In this document: positions 1 to 7,586 of the stretch, one piece after another
How positions within the stretch are numbered: the first letter of the stretch is position 1
How the letters are laid out: each line of letters starts with the position of its first letter
DNA from: Saprospiraceae bacterium
Lineage (GTDB): Bacteria > Bacteroidota > Bacteroidia > Chitinophagales > Saprospiraceae
Direction: 5' to 3'
Length of the DNA stretch: 10,948 nucleotides
NCBI GenBank assembly: GCA_007128085.1
Contig: SKYC01000196.1
Span: 1 to 10,948 of the forward strand
Translations under genes and position numbers: made by a program
The notes under the pieces: generated by a model
What the model was told of the DNA's origin: nothing
Seen by the model: the letters and a program-made list of their open reading frames with translations, nothing else
Databases searched by the model: none

Positions 1-3000
1 TGGTTATGGTTGCGGCATTGCCCAACTCATCCTGAAAAACCACACCGGTAAAATCAATTTTTCGCTCCGTAATTTTGACATCCTGTTCATCGATGAAGTA
101 ACGCGTTCCTAGCAAATCCACGGTGGTGGCAGTATTATAAATACTTGCCTGACCGTCCATTTTCACATCGCTCCAGTCCTCTGCAAATACCCGCAAATCC
201 CCATTAAAGGTACCCACGGTATTGGTAATTCCGGTTTCAATGATCTTTTGGTACATCATCATAGGAAAATCCCTGATTTCCAGCCGGGAATCGAGCACAT
301 TACCACCGTGCGGAATTTTGCCGGCATCTACGTAAATCAAACCATCGCCGGCCAAATGCCTGTCGGGGTGATCGGTTTTTACATTGAATTCCAATATGCC
401 GCTTCCGGTTTTTAAACTGGATTCAGCAAAAAACAGCCCGTAATCAATATCCTGGAAGAAAAAATTATCGACGAGCAACTCTCCGTGCAGTGCATCGAAT
501 TCAAATAAATTGGCGACCCATAGGTCGAGATTGAGATCCCCGGACAGCTCGTAGCGGTGATCGTTTATAAACTCGTTTAAAAACTCGATGTCCAGTCCAA
601 CCAAATTGAGGGAAATTCCGCGATCGTTGATGGATTGGATAGATATCGATTTTTCATCGCTCTCCAATTTGAGATTATTGGTTCTAAAAAACTGTTTCCC
701 TATCTGGACCTCATTGTTTTCCATCACTTCCCAGTCCTCACCAAATACGGTCAATCGGGAGCGCGCAAAATTGATGCCCCAGTGATTGTCGTAGGGGTAG
801 GTTTTTCCTTCGATGTATACCTGGTCAACCAAATCGCTGTAATCGGTGGTGCTGATTGAAAAATTGATGGTGTCGTAACTGAAGTCGATGAAAAAGGAGG
901 AAGGATTGGTCACCGCCAGAGCTCCGGCCTGTATTTTTCCGGCATTGATCAGGGTATTTCCCCACTGATCGTCAAACTGGGTGTAAATGTACAAGTCCTC
1001 CAGGCTGTTGTTCCCGTAATGAACGGTGGGAAATGAAAACTCTATGCGGTGTTCTTCATCTATTGTATTGATTTCTCCGTGAATTCTTGCCTCTTTTATT
1101 GTATCCAAACCGGGAATGAGAAAAGAGGTGAAACTCTTGGTATTCTTTATGGCTAAATCAAATTCGAATTCGGTTTCAGAGTAAGGGGTGACGATGGTGT
1201 CTTCAAAAAGGAGGTGAGCGTAACCGTAGTTCCTCAAAACAAAATCTTTAAAAACGTCACCCAATTGATTCAAGTAGTAGCTTCCGCTGATTTCTGCCGA
1301 AAAGATTTCAGAATCAATCTGAAGGCGTTTTTTTAAATTATCTCCCACTTCTGCAATTAGCGTCAGAGAATCCAAATGGGTGTAAATAGAATCCGAATAG
1401 TTGATCTGCCAGTCTTCCAGTTTCAGATTGCCCTCGGGAAAATCAAAGTCGAGCCCGGTGGCATTCACCCTTGCATAGCCACTCATACCGTAGTGCTTAT
1501 CGGTCAATTGAAGTGCGAGCGTATTGAATTCATTCACGCGAATTTCAGCATTGACATAGGGATCGTCACTACCGTAAAAGACCGTCCCAATCAATTGGAA
1601 GTCCAGATTTTCGTCTTGTATACTGAAAAAACCGTCGAACAACCTGCTGCTTACAAAACCATCCATCTGCAGTGCATCGTACTCATAACCTCTGAAGGAA
1701 AAGGAATTCACCTCGGCCATTAATTGGGCGTTTACCGATTCTTTGGTTAAACCCATTCCATCTTCTATTTCGGCATAAAAATTCACCTGATCAAAATCAT
1801 CGTTTCCCGTCCATTCCCTTAAATTAAAGTTTTCTACTCCCAGTGTTCCGGAATACCTGGCCAGCTCAATTCCCTCTTCAATATTGAGCTCAAAATCGGT
1901 TATGAAATTACCCAGATTGGTAAATAAATGTCCCCCGGCTTCAAAATTATTGAATTTGCCGTCAAAGCGGCCGGAAAAGTCCAATTCTTCAAATTTTGCT
2001 AGACCTTCCGGTACGGTGAAGTCCGGAATGATGTTTTTAAGCCGGCCCATTCCTGTCCGCAGACTTTCTACTTCTACATTTAAATGTTCCTCTCCGGGAA
2101 CGGTTAGATTGGAGCTTCTGAAAGATCCGGTAAGGTGAAAGTCATCGGGTATGTCTATGGATATCCCCTCGCCACGCAATTGATTGACAGGGCCTTTAAA
2201 CTGGCCACTCATAATAAATTTTCTATCCCTGTTTTTATTGAAAAAAGGATTGTCACGGAGATCCGGGATCAGATACATCAATTCTTTGAGCATCACTTCC
2301 GCATTGATAAAATGGGCATCCAATGCCACTTTGTTGATAAAATCGTCAAAATCTGAAAGGTCGTTGTAATCGAGTACGAGTGTTTCGTTGATGTAACTCT
2401 CTTCAGTTATCAGCTCCAGATCTGTGAGCTTTAATTGTTTGTCGGAAAAGAAAAAGTCCTTTGCCCGCAAATCGAGAAGTTTCAAACCGGTGGGGTGATT
2501 AAAGGATATGTGTTTGGGTTGTCCGACTATGCTGGTTGTGTCCAGCTTTAAATCTCCGAGTTCAATGTTGATAGAATCCAGAAAAAAGGGTTTATACCCT
2601 TCAGATCGTTCGCTTTGAATGTGATCTACACTGGAAAATGCTGAATTTCGCAATTCAAAAAAATCCATTTGAGCGGTAAATCCGGGTCGAAATAGGATGG
2701 GCATTGGAATGGATGGTTCCTCGTCTTCTATCCCGGGAAGATCAAATTTTTCCCCGGCCAATGGAGTAAATCGCTCCACTTCAACATGGGCACTGTCAAC
2801 GACAAGCGTTTGAAATACAAAATGAGAATGCTCAAAGTCAAAATGATCGGGCGTCAAATACAGGGCTTTTACAGTAACGGACTCCCTGCTACCCTCGTAC
2901 TGATTTTCAATAACAAATTTTGAATTCCCCGCTACAACGGCATCGAGGCTGAGGCTGTAACGAAACGGAAAAGCACCCCGGGAGACTTCGCGATCCCACT

Positions 3001-3403
3001 GAAAGGGTCTGATTCCGGGTTTTTCCAGTATTTGAAGAAAACTCCCGTCCAGTTCAATCTTATTGATCTCCAGATTTTGACTCAAAAGACTGGTCAGGGG
3101 TTTGTGGGTCGTTGCGTGCAACCTTTCGGCATAGAGCAGTGTATCCCCTGTTTCATACAGAATCAGTATGTCTTTTATGGTCAGTTTGTTGATGAAATTA
3201 AAATTCACATATCCCACACTGACCTCGTACCCCAGGTCACTGGCGATTGAGTTGGCCACACTGTTGGTGAGGTACTTTTGGACAAAGGGCAACCTCAACG
3301 ACAAGGACAAAATGAGAATCAACCCGATGATGATCATCAGGATTTTCAGTGCAATCCTCCAAAGGGGACGCTTCTTTTTTTCCTTATGTGGTTTTTCTGT
3401 CAA
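1..3403 (-). CDS. TamB/AsmA-like envelope assembly protein (3' part beyond the window)
   Basis: A single minus-strand frame is open for 1134 codons and runs off the left edge, so the C-terminus (where the TamB/DUF490 domain would lie) is missing. The N-terminus is Lys/Arg-rich (residues 4-20), followed by one hydrophobic segment (about 21-36) and then LPFVQKYLTNSVANSIAS. This is the usual start of Bacteroidota TamB-domain proteins: an inner-membrane anchor with a periplasmic body. The rest is alternating short beta-strand sequence rich in Asp, Asn, Phe and Gly, with recurring 'L.L.D..i' patterns, as expected for the lipid-conducting beta-groove of AsmA/TamB/YhdP-type proteins. The family is linked to phospholipid transport to the outer membrane or outer-membrane protein assembly. 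The start is TTG at 3403-3401: an in-frame TAA lies at 3430-3428, no ATG or GTG lies between, and the next ATG (codon 23) is inside the membrane segment. It sits 97 bases downstream of folP. Family call is fairly sure; exact subfamily is not. Confidence 0.85.
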   Translation of the reverse strand, partial: MTEKPHKEKKKRPLWRIALKILMIIIGLILILSLSLRLPFVQKYLTNSVANSIASDLGYEVSVGYVNFNFINKLTIKDILILYETGDTLLYAERLHATTHKPLTSLLSQNLEINKIELDGSFLQILEKPGIRPFQWDREVSRGAFPFRYSLSLDAVVAGNSKFVIENQYEGSRESVTVKALYLTPDHFDFEHSHFVFQTLVVDSAHVEVERFTPLAGEKFDLPGIEDEEPSIPMPILFRPGFTAQMDFFELRNSAFSSVDHIQSERSEGYKPFFLDSINIELGDLKLDTTSIVGQPKHISFNHPTGLKLLDLRAKDFFFSDKQLKLTDLELITEESYINETLVLDYNDLSDFDDFINKVALDAHFINAEVMLKELMYLIPDLRDNPFFNKNRDRKFIMSGQFKGPVNQLRGEGISIDIPDDFHLTGSFRSSNLTVPGEEHLNVEVESLRTGMGRLKNIIPDFTVPEGLAKFEELDFSGRFDGKFNNFEAGGHLFTNLGNFITDFELNIEEGIELARYSGTLGVENFNLREWTGNDDFDQVNFYAEIEDGMGLTKESVNAQLMAEVNSFSFRGYEYDALQMDGFVSSRLFDGFFSIQDENLDFQLIGTVFYGSDDPYVNAEIRVNEFNTLALQLTDKHYGMSGYARVNATGLDFDFPEGNLKLEDWQINYSDSIYTHLDSLTLIAEVGDNLKKRLQIDSEIFSAEISGSYYLNQLGDVFKDFVLRNYGYAHLLFEDTIVTPYSETEFEFDLAIKNTKSFTSFLIPGLDTIKEARIHGEINTIDEEHRIEFSFPTVHYGNNSLEDLYIYTQFDDQWGNTLINAGKIQAGALAVTNPSSFFIDFSYDTINFSISTTDYSDLVDQVYIEGKTYPYDNHWGINFARSRLTVFGEDWEVMENNEVQIGKQFFRTNNLKLESDEKSISIQSINDRGISLNLVGLDIEFLNEFINDHRYELSGDLNLDLWVANLFEFDALHGELLVDNFFFQDIDYGLFFAESSLKTGSGILEFNVKTDHPDRHLAGDGLIYVDAGKIPHGGNVLDSRLEIRDFPMMMYQKIIETGITNTVGTFNGDLRVFAEDWSDVKMDGQASIYNTATTVDLLGTRYFIDEQDVKITERKIDFTGVVFQDELGNAATIT

Positions 3404-3433
3404 ACTACCGGTATGCTTTTTCTTTTTTTATAA

Positions 3434-3469
3434 CGGCCGGGCCCTTTAATAAATTCGATCAGCGGGCCG
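3434..3469. repeat. GC-rich inverted repeat in the folP/TamB-like gap
   Basis: CGGCC at 3434-3438 is complementary to GGCCG at 3465-3469. An alternative pairing is GGCCC at 3440-3444 with GGGCC at 3464-3468. The arms stand out as GC blocks in an A/T-rich 97-base gap. No T-run follows on either strand, so this is not a standard intrinsic terminator. It could fold in the folP-TamB mRNA just upstream of the TTG start. No TAnnTTTG promoter element was seen in this gap, so read-through from folP is the simplest model. Confidence 0.35.
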
Positions 3470-3470
3470 A

Positions 3471-3483
3471 TTATTCTGAATAA
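3471..3483. repeat. 13-base palindrome (TTATTC-T-GAATAA) after folP
   Basis: A perfect 6-base inverted repeat with one central base lies 17 bases beyond the folP stop codon. The size would suit a small operator or a chance A/T palindrome. No partner site was seen elsewhere in the window. Confidence 0.3.
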
Positions 3484-3500
3484 CAAAGTCCACTCCAACC

Positions 3501-4352
3501 CTAAGCCTTGGAATATCGCTCAAAAACACGAATACAACGCACGGCTTCTGCCACATCGTGAACGCGCAGAATATGGGCACCGGAAAGCAAAGCGTTGAAG
3601 TGGAGTGCCGTTCCGACGCCCAGCACCTCGTCCGGCGTACCTCCTGTGGTTTTATGCAACATCGATTTTCTGGAAATACCGACCATCAGGGGGCGATTCA
3701 GTGTTTTGAATACCTCCAGATTTTTTAATAGACTATAGTTTTGGTCGATGGTTTTTGAAAAACCAAATCCAGGATCGATGACGATGTCCACCATGCCCTT
3801 TTCACTCAACAGGTGAATTTTTTCGGTAAAATAATCATACACCTCTAAAATCAGATTGTCGTAATGGGTGTGCTTTTGCATGTCCAGGGCTTTGGCGCGA
3901 TTGTGCATCAGGATGTAAGGAGCCTTCACTTTAGCGACCAATTCAATGATAGCGGGATCGAACATGCCCCCGCTGATGTCATTGATAATATTGGCTCCTG
4001 CTTCCAATGCTCTCTCAGCAACGAAACTCCTGTAAGTGTCCACGGAAATAATGGCATCGGGAAATTCTTTCCTGACCCGGTGCAAGGCCTTTTCGAGCCT
4101 CCTCCACTCCAGTTCTACATCTATTTCTCCACTGCCCGGGCTGGTTGACATAGCGCCAAAGTCGAGTATATCGGCTCCTTCACCGAGCAATTTTTCAGCG
4201 TATCTGAGTACAGCATCGGAGTTATTGGGATCCAGGCTGTGGTAAAATGAATCTGGGCTCAAATTGACGATGGCCATTATTTTTGGTCGACTCAAGTCGA
4301 TCAATTGACCCTGGCAATTCAGGTTTTGAAAGCCGGAATTCAAAATGCTCAT
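3501..4352 (-). CDS. folP: Dihydropteroate synthase
   Basis: 283 residues, full length for this cytoplasmic TIM-barrel enzyme, which joins 6-hydroxymethyl-dihydropterin pyrophosphate to p-aminobenzoate in folate synthesis and is the sulfonamide target. Visible motifs are IMAIVNLSPDSF (26-36, family MGILNVTPDSF, with Asn30), SVDT with Asp105, NDISGG with Asn124, DPGFGF with Asp193, SRKS with Lys229, and RVHD with Arg263 and His265. These match the usual active-site set. One position is odd: the family loop STRPG reads STSPG here (69-73), so the normally conserved Arg is Ser71; the preceding DIGG is DFGA. The ATG start overlaps the stop of the upstream dehydrogenase (ATGA), implying translational coupling. 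In many Bacteroidota folP sits beside a diadenylate cyclase gene; that is not the case here. Identity is secure from overall motif order. Confidence 0.95.
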   Translation of the reverse strand: MSILNSGFQNLNCQGQLIDLSRPKIMAIVNLSPDSFYHSLDPNNSDAVLRYAEKLLGEGADILDFGAMSTSPGSGEIDVELEWRRLEKALHRVRKEFPDAIISVDTYRSFVAERALEAGANIINDISGGMFDPAIIELVAKVKAPYILMHNRAKALDMQKHTHYDNLILEVYDYFTEKIHLLSEKGMVDIVIDPGFGFSKTIDQNYSLLKNLEVFKTLNRPLMVGISRKSMLHKTTGGTPDEVLGVGTALHFNALLSGAHILRVHDVAEAVRCIRVFERYSKA

Positions 4353-5239
4353 TTTTTAAAATTGTCAGCGACCACCGCATTCCTGGGTCCATCGCTGTAG
4401 TCGTAAAAACCAACTCCCGTTTTCATGCCCAGGTTACCGGATTCGACCATATTTACCAACAACGGACAGGGGTAGTATTTGGGGTTGCCAAAACCTTCAT
4501 ACATGACTTTTAAGATGGACAGGCACACATCCAAACCGATGAAGTCCGCCAATTGCAGGGGCCCCATTGGATGGGCCATTCCCAATTTCATCACCGTATC
4601 AATTTCCTCCACTCCGGCAACACCTTCGTGCAAACTGATAATGGCTTCGTTGATCATAGGCATCAAGATTCTGTTGGCTACAAAACCGGGGTAATCGTTG
4701 ACTTCAACAGGAGCCTTGCCCAGTTTTTGACTTAAATCAACCACTTTTTGGGTTACTTCATCAGAGGTGGCATACCCCCTGATTATTTCCACCAATTTCA
4801 TCACGGGCACGGGATTCATAAAGTGCATGCCGATGACCTTCTCGGGTCGGTTGGTCACTGAAGCAATCTGCGTAATAGAAATAGAGGAAGTATTGGTGGC
4901 GAGAATGCATTCCGGCGGGCTGAGTTCGTCCATTTGAGAAAAAATCTTCAACTTCAACTCTTTGTTTTCAGTGGCTGCTTCAACTACCAGGTCGGCCTTG
5001 GCCACTCCGCTTTTCATGTCCGTAGTCGAAGCGATGTTGTTGAGTGTACTTTCTTTGTCCGCAGCCGTGATTCTTTCCTTTTTCACCATGCGATCCAAAT
5101 TTTTTCCGATGGTGGCAATGGCTTTATCCAAAGTGGATTCATTGATGTCGATCAATTGGACCTTGAAACCCTTCATTGCAAATACGTGGGCGATGCCATT
5201 TCCCATTGTCCCGGCACCGATGACTGAAATATTCTGCAT
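4349..5239 (-). CDS. hbd: 3-hydroxybutyryl-CoA dehydrogenase (3-hydroxyacyl-CoA dehydrogenase family)
   Basis: 296 residues, the usual length of single-function short-chain enzymes of this family. They interconvert (S)-3-hydroxyacyl-CoA and acetoacyl-CoA with NAD(P)H in the cytoplasm. The N-terminal Rossmann fold begins at residue 3 with GAGTMG (8-13) and an acidic strand end at Asp31. The catalytic residues of the family are in place and correctly spaced: Ser118 (NTSS), His139 (GMHFMNP), Glu151 (VEIIRG) and Asn189 (GFVANR). The C-terminal helical domain carries the family's AHPMGPLQLADFIGLD signature (222-237). It is the first gene of the minus-strand block and overlaps folP by 4 bases. A TAnnTTTG element lies about 36 bases upstream. 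It could serve fatty-acid or amino-acid-derived acyl-CoA oxidation or hydroxybutyryl-CoA metabolism; no thiolase or crotonase is adjacent, so the pathway is unresolved. Confidence 0.94.
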   Translation of the reverse strand: MQNISVIGAGTMGNGIAHVFAMKGFKVQLIDINESTLDKAIATIGKNLDRMVKKERITAADKESTLNNIASTTDMKSGVAKADLVVEAATENKELKLKIFSQMDELSPPECILATNTSSISITQIASVTNRPEKVIGMHFMNPVPVMKLVEIIRGYATSDEVTQKVVDLSQKLGKAPVEVNDYPGFVANRILMPMINEAIISLHEGVAGVEEIDTVMKLGMAHPMGPLQLADFIGLDVCLSILKVMYEGFGNPKYYPCPLLVNMVESGNLGMKTGVGFYDYSDGPRNAVVADNFKK

Positions 5240-5247
5240 ATTTTAAG

Positions 5248-5265
5248 TTTTTAAAATTTTTAAAA
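5248..5265. repeat. Tandem 9-mer TTTTTAAAA x2 in the hbd leader
   Basis: Two exact back-to-back copies of TTTTTAAAA occupy 5248-5256 and 5257-5265. They lie between the candidate hbd promoter and the hbd start, so the mRNA leader would be almost pure A/U. Such leaders suit Bacteroidota genes that start without a Shine-Dalgarno sequence. The duplication may also be simple slippage in an A/T tract. Confidence 0.6.
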
Positions 5266-5274
5266 GTTTTGCCA

Positions 5275-5282
5275 CAAATGTA
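5275..5282 (-). promoter_or_regulatory. Candidate promoter -7 element (TACATTTG) for hbd-folP
   Basis: Read on the minus strand this is TACATTTG, an exact match to the Bacteroidota -7 consensus TAnnTTTG. It would place the transcription start near 5268, giving a leader of about 30 bases ahead of hbd. I saw no TTTG/TTG at the expected -33 distance, so support rests on the -7 match and its position in a divergent intergenic region. Confidence 0.5.
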
Positions 5283-5340
5283 ATGTTTTATAGGGATTTC
5301 TTGTTTAAATAATCCATCTATATCCGTAAAATACCCGAGT

Positions 5341-5661
5341 ATGAATGAGAATAGAATTTGTGTTTTCTACACCACCTTTTCTTCAGAAGAAGAGGCCTCC
5401 CAACTTTCGGAAAAAATGGTCAAGGGTGGGTTTGCTGCCTGCTCCAATATCCAGTCCATCAAGAGTTGCTATTTCTGGGAGGGTCAGTTTAACAAGGATG
5501 ATGAAGTTTCCTGTATTCTAAAAACCACCGCGGAGCTCGCTGCATCCCTAATGGAACAGATCGAACGTCAGCACCCATACGACTTGCCCTGTGTTCTGCA
5601 TTGGGAGGTAAATGTCAATCAAGCCTATAAAGAGTGGGTAGAATCCAATACAAAAAGTTAA
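5341..5661 (+). CDS. cutA: CutA divalent-cation tolerance protein
   Basis: 106 residues, normal for the small CutA1 family, whose members form very stable trimers of ferredoxin-like folds. They were first linked to copper tolerance in E. coli; the molecular function is still debated. Family landmarks in order are the first strand ICVFYTT (6-12), AACSNI (32-37), CYFWEG (43-48), Glu55, the LKTT strand (60-63), HPYDLP (78-83), and the terminal Tyr96/Trp99 pair. There are five cysteines (7, 34, 43, 58, 84), and Cys84 stands where the family usually has the Glu of 'HPYxxPE'. The ATG at 5341 gives the standard N-terminus and there is no clear ribosome binding site. It opens the plus-strand cluster and lies 20 bases before panB. 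I saw no exact TAnnTTTG element upstream. No metal transporter or regulator is adjacent. Confidence 0.93.
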   Translation: MNENRICVFYTTFSSEEEASQLSEKMVKGGFAACSNIQSIKSCYFWEGQFNKDDEVSCILKTTAELAASLMEQIERQHPYDLPCVLHWEVNVNQAYKEWVESNTKS

Positions 5662-5666
5662 TTTTG
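5659..5666 (+). promoter_or_regulatory. Possible internal promoter -7 element (TAATTTTG) before panB
   Basis: TAATTTTG fits TAnnTTTG and overlaps the cutA stop codon (TAA at 5659-5661), ending 15 bases before the panB ATG. A start from here would leave a leader of only about 10 bases, and no -33 element is visible. It may be a chance match; panB could equally be transcribed from upstream of cutA. Confidence 0.2.
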
Positions 5667-5681
5667 TGAAAAATCGAATCT

Positions 5682-6497
5682 ATGTCTGTAATCAAAAATG
5701 TAAAAAGAGTCACCACTCATACTCTTTATGAAATGAAAAAAGCCGGCGAGAAAATCGCCATGCTCACTGCTTACGATTACTCAATGGCTCGAATTGTAGA
5801 TGCCGGTGGGATCGATGTAATTCTGGTGGGTGACTCTGCCTCCAATGTGATGGCCGGACATGAAACCACACTTCCCATTACACTGGATCAGATGATATAC
5901 CATGCTTCCTCCGTAGTCAGGGGAGTAAAAAGGGCTTTTGTAGTGGTAGATCTTCCCTTTGGAACTTACCAGGGGAATTCTTCGCTGGCTTTGGCTTCTG
6001 CCATCAGAATCATGAAAGAATCGGGTGCTCACGGAGTGAAACTGGAAGGAGGAAGTGAAGTCATTGAATCGGTAAAAAGAATCCTGTCTGCCGGCGTACC
6101 GGTCATGGGACACCTCGGACTTATGCCCCAATCTATCTACAAATTTGGCACTTACACAGTCAGGGCCAAACAAGAAGAGGAGGCCGATAAACTGTTAAAA
6201 GACGCAGAGCTTCTTACAGAGGCGGGCTGTTTCAGTCTCGTTTTGGAAAAAATTCCCGCTTCCCTGGCCTCAAGAGTGAGTCGCCATATCGATATACCCA
6301 CCATAGGTATAGGAGCAGGAGCCGATACGGATGGGCAGGTCCTGGTTACTCACGACATGATGGGAATTACTTCGGATTTTCACCCGAGGTTTTTGAGGAG
6401 GTATCTACAATTGTTTGAAGATATGCAAAAAGCGGTGGAGTCTTATGTCAGCGATGTGCGCGATTGCGATTTTCCCAATGAAAAAGAGAGTTACTGA
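5682..6497 (+). CDS. panB: 3-methyl-2-oxobutanoate hydroxymethyltransferase (ketopantoate hydroxymethyltransferase)
   Basis: 271 residues, full length for PanB. It transfers a hydroxymethyl group from 5,10-methylene-tetrahydrofolate to 3-methyl-2-oxobutanoate, the first committed step to pantothenate and CoA, in the cytoplasm. The (beta-alpha)8 barrel signatures are all present: MLTAYDYSMA (27-36), VGDSASNV with metal-binding Asp51, GHETTLPIT (59-67), VVDLPFGTYQ with Asp90, VKLEGG with Glu122, GHLGLMPQS (143-151), the catalytic Glu189 in LVLEKIP, and IGIGAG (208-213) followed by DGQVLV. The C-terminus ends with the FP..E.Y pattern common in this family. It is 20 bases after cutA and directly followed by mltG. 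It depends on the folate that the divergent folP helps to make, but no shared regulation is shown by the sequence. No other pan gene is in the window. Confidence 0.96.
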   Translation: MSVIKNVKRVTTHTLYEMKKAGEKIAMLTAYDYSMARIVDAGGIDVILVGDSASNVMAGHETTLPITLDQMIYHASSVVRGVKRAFVVVDLPFGTYQGNSSLALASAIRIMKESGAHGVKLEGGSEVIESVKRILSAGVPVMGHLGLMPQSIYKFGTYTVRAKQEEEADKLLKDAELLTEAGCFSLVLEKIPASLASRVSRHIDIPTIGIGAGADTDGQVLVTHDMMGITSDFHPRFLRRYLQLFEDMQKAVESYVSDVRDCDFPNEKESY

Positions 6498-6512
6498 TTG
6501 GATCCTGACATT

Positions 6513-7562
6513 ATGAGTAAAAAAGTGATTTGGAGAGGACTCCTCGGCCTTTTGGTTTTACTGCTGATCCTGGGTGCTTTTTTGGCACATAGGTATTACA
6601 ACTATATTTTTTCCGACAACATCGCTTTGTCAGCAGAGAGTTGCGAGTTGTACATTTATCCCAACAGCAGCTTTGGCGATCTTCTGGACAGTTTGCATAC
6701 AATGTCCTGTATTGAAAGCGAAGAATCCTTCCTTTGGACCGCTGAGCGAATGGAATTTACTTCTGCTAAGCTCAGGCCGGGTCGCTATGTCATTCAACAA
6801 CCCATGAATAACCGGGAATTTATACAGCGCTTGAGATCCGGCAATCAAGACGCCATAAATTTGGTGGTCCCCGCAGCCCGGGATTTGACGGTAGTAGCTG
6901 CTCGTGCCGGAAATACGCTCATGCCGGACTCCGCCCTTTTCGCCGATTTCTTTTTAGGAATAGAACTCGAGGAAAAATTTGAACTGGATGCCAGACAATT
7001 GAAAAGCCGGATCATTCCCAATACCTATCAAATGTGGTGGAACTCCGATCCCGATGATTTGGTGGCCCGATTGCTGAGGGAATACGAATTGTTTTGGGAT
7101 AAAAACCAGCGGAGGGAAAAGGCGGATAAAATCGGACTCAGTACGGAGGAAGTAATTATTTTAGCCAGTATCGTAGAAAGGGAAAGCAATTACGTTCCCG
7201 AGCTTCCCACCATTGCAGGTGTTTACCTCAATCGCTTACAATCCAACTGGCCACTGCAGGCCGATCCCACGGTGGTTTTTGCCCTGGGAAATCCGGAAAT
7301 CAGAAGAGTGTTGACCCGAGATCTTGAAATTGATTCGCCATACAATACCTACAAATACCCCGGCTTGCCACCAGGTCCCATTTGCATACCCTCTATTCAC
7401 TCCATTGATGCTGTCCTGAACCCCGCCTCACACGAGTATTTCTTTTTCTGTGCAAAACCCGACAACAGCGGAGCTCACGTTTTTTCAAAAACCCTCTCCG
7501 CTCATATGCAGAATGCCAGACGTTTTCAAAACTGGCTCAATCAGCAGCGCATTATGAGGTAA
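6513..7562 (+). CDS. mltG: Endolytic murein transglycosylase MltG (YceG-like)
   Basis: 349 residues from the ATG at 6513. An in-frame TTG at 6498, immediately after the panB stop, would add five residues (MDPDI) and is less likely. MltG cleaves nascent glycan strands at the inner membrane and is thought to set strand ends. A short cytoplasmic tail (MSKKVIWRG) is followed by one membrane segment (about residues 8-26), a LysM-like region with the family's YPNSSFGDLLDSL (48-60), and the catalytic YceG domain. There Glu222 in ASIVERES corresponds to the essential Glu218 of the E. coli protein. Other signatures are QADPTVVFALG (249-259), PYNTY..GLPPGPI (276-290) and GAHVFSKTLSAH. The gene lies 15 bases after panB and 24 bases before tilS in the same direction, consistent with one transcript. 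Nothing appears broken or unusual. Confidence 0.94.
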   Translation: MSKKVIWRGLLGLLVLLLILGAFLAHRYYNYIFSDNIALSAESCELYIYPNSSFGDLLDSLHTMSCIESEESFLWTAERMEFTSAKLRPGRYVIQQPMNNREFIQRLRSGNQDAINLVVPAARDLTVVAARAGNTLMPDSALFADFFLGIELEEKFELDARQLKSRIIPNTYQMWWNSDPDDLVARLLREYELFWDKNQRREKADKIGLSTEEVIILASIVERESNYVPELPTIAGVYLNRLQSNWPLQADPTVVFALGNPEIRRVLTRDLEIDSPYNTYKYPGLPPGPICIPSIHSIDAVLNPASHEYFFFCAKPDNSGAHVFSKTLSAHMQNARRFQNWLNQQRIMR

Positions 7563-7586
7563 CCCCATCCAATATACCGGTCGTCT

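Noticed and set aside
1376..1723. A 115-codon plus-strand open frame inside the TamB-like region
   Set aside because: It is antisense to an intact 1134-codon minus-strand frame whose product matches a family, and its own translation resembles no protein I recognise.
5781..6173. A 130-codon minus-strand open frame opposite panB
   Set aside because: panB is fully supported by conserved catalytic motifs over this stretch; the antisense frame is a codon-bias shadow.
6498..6512. TTG at 6498 as the mltG start
   Set aside because: It abuts the panB stop and adds only five residues; the ATG at 6513 gives a normal MltG N-terminus ahead of the membrane segment.
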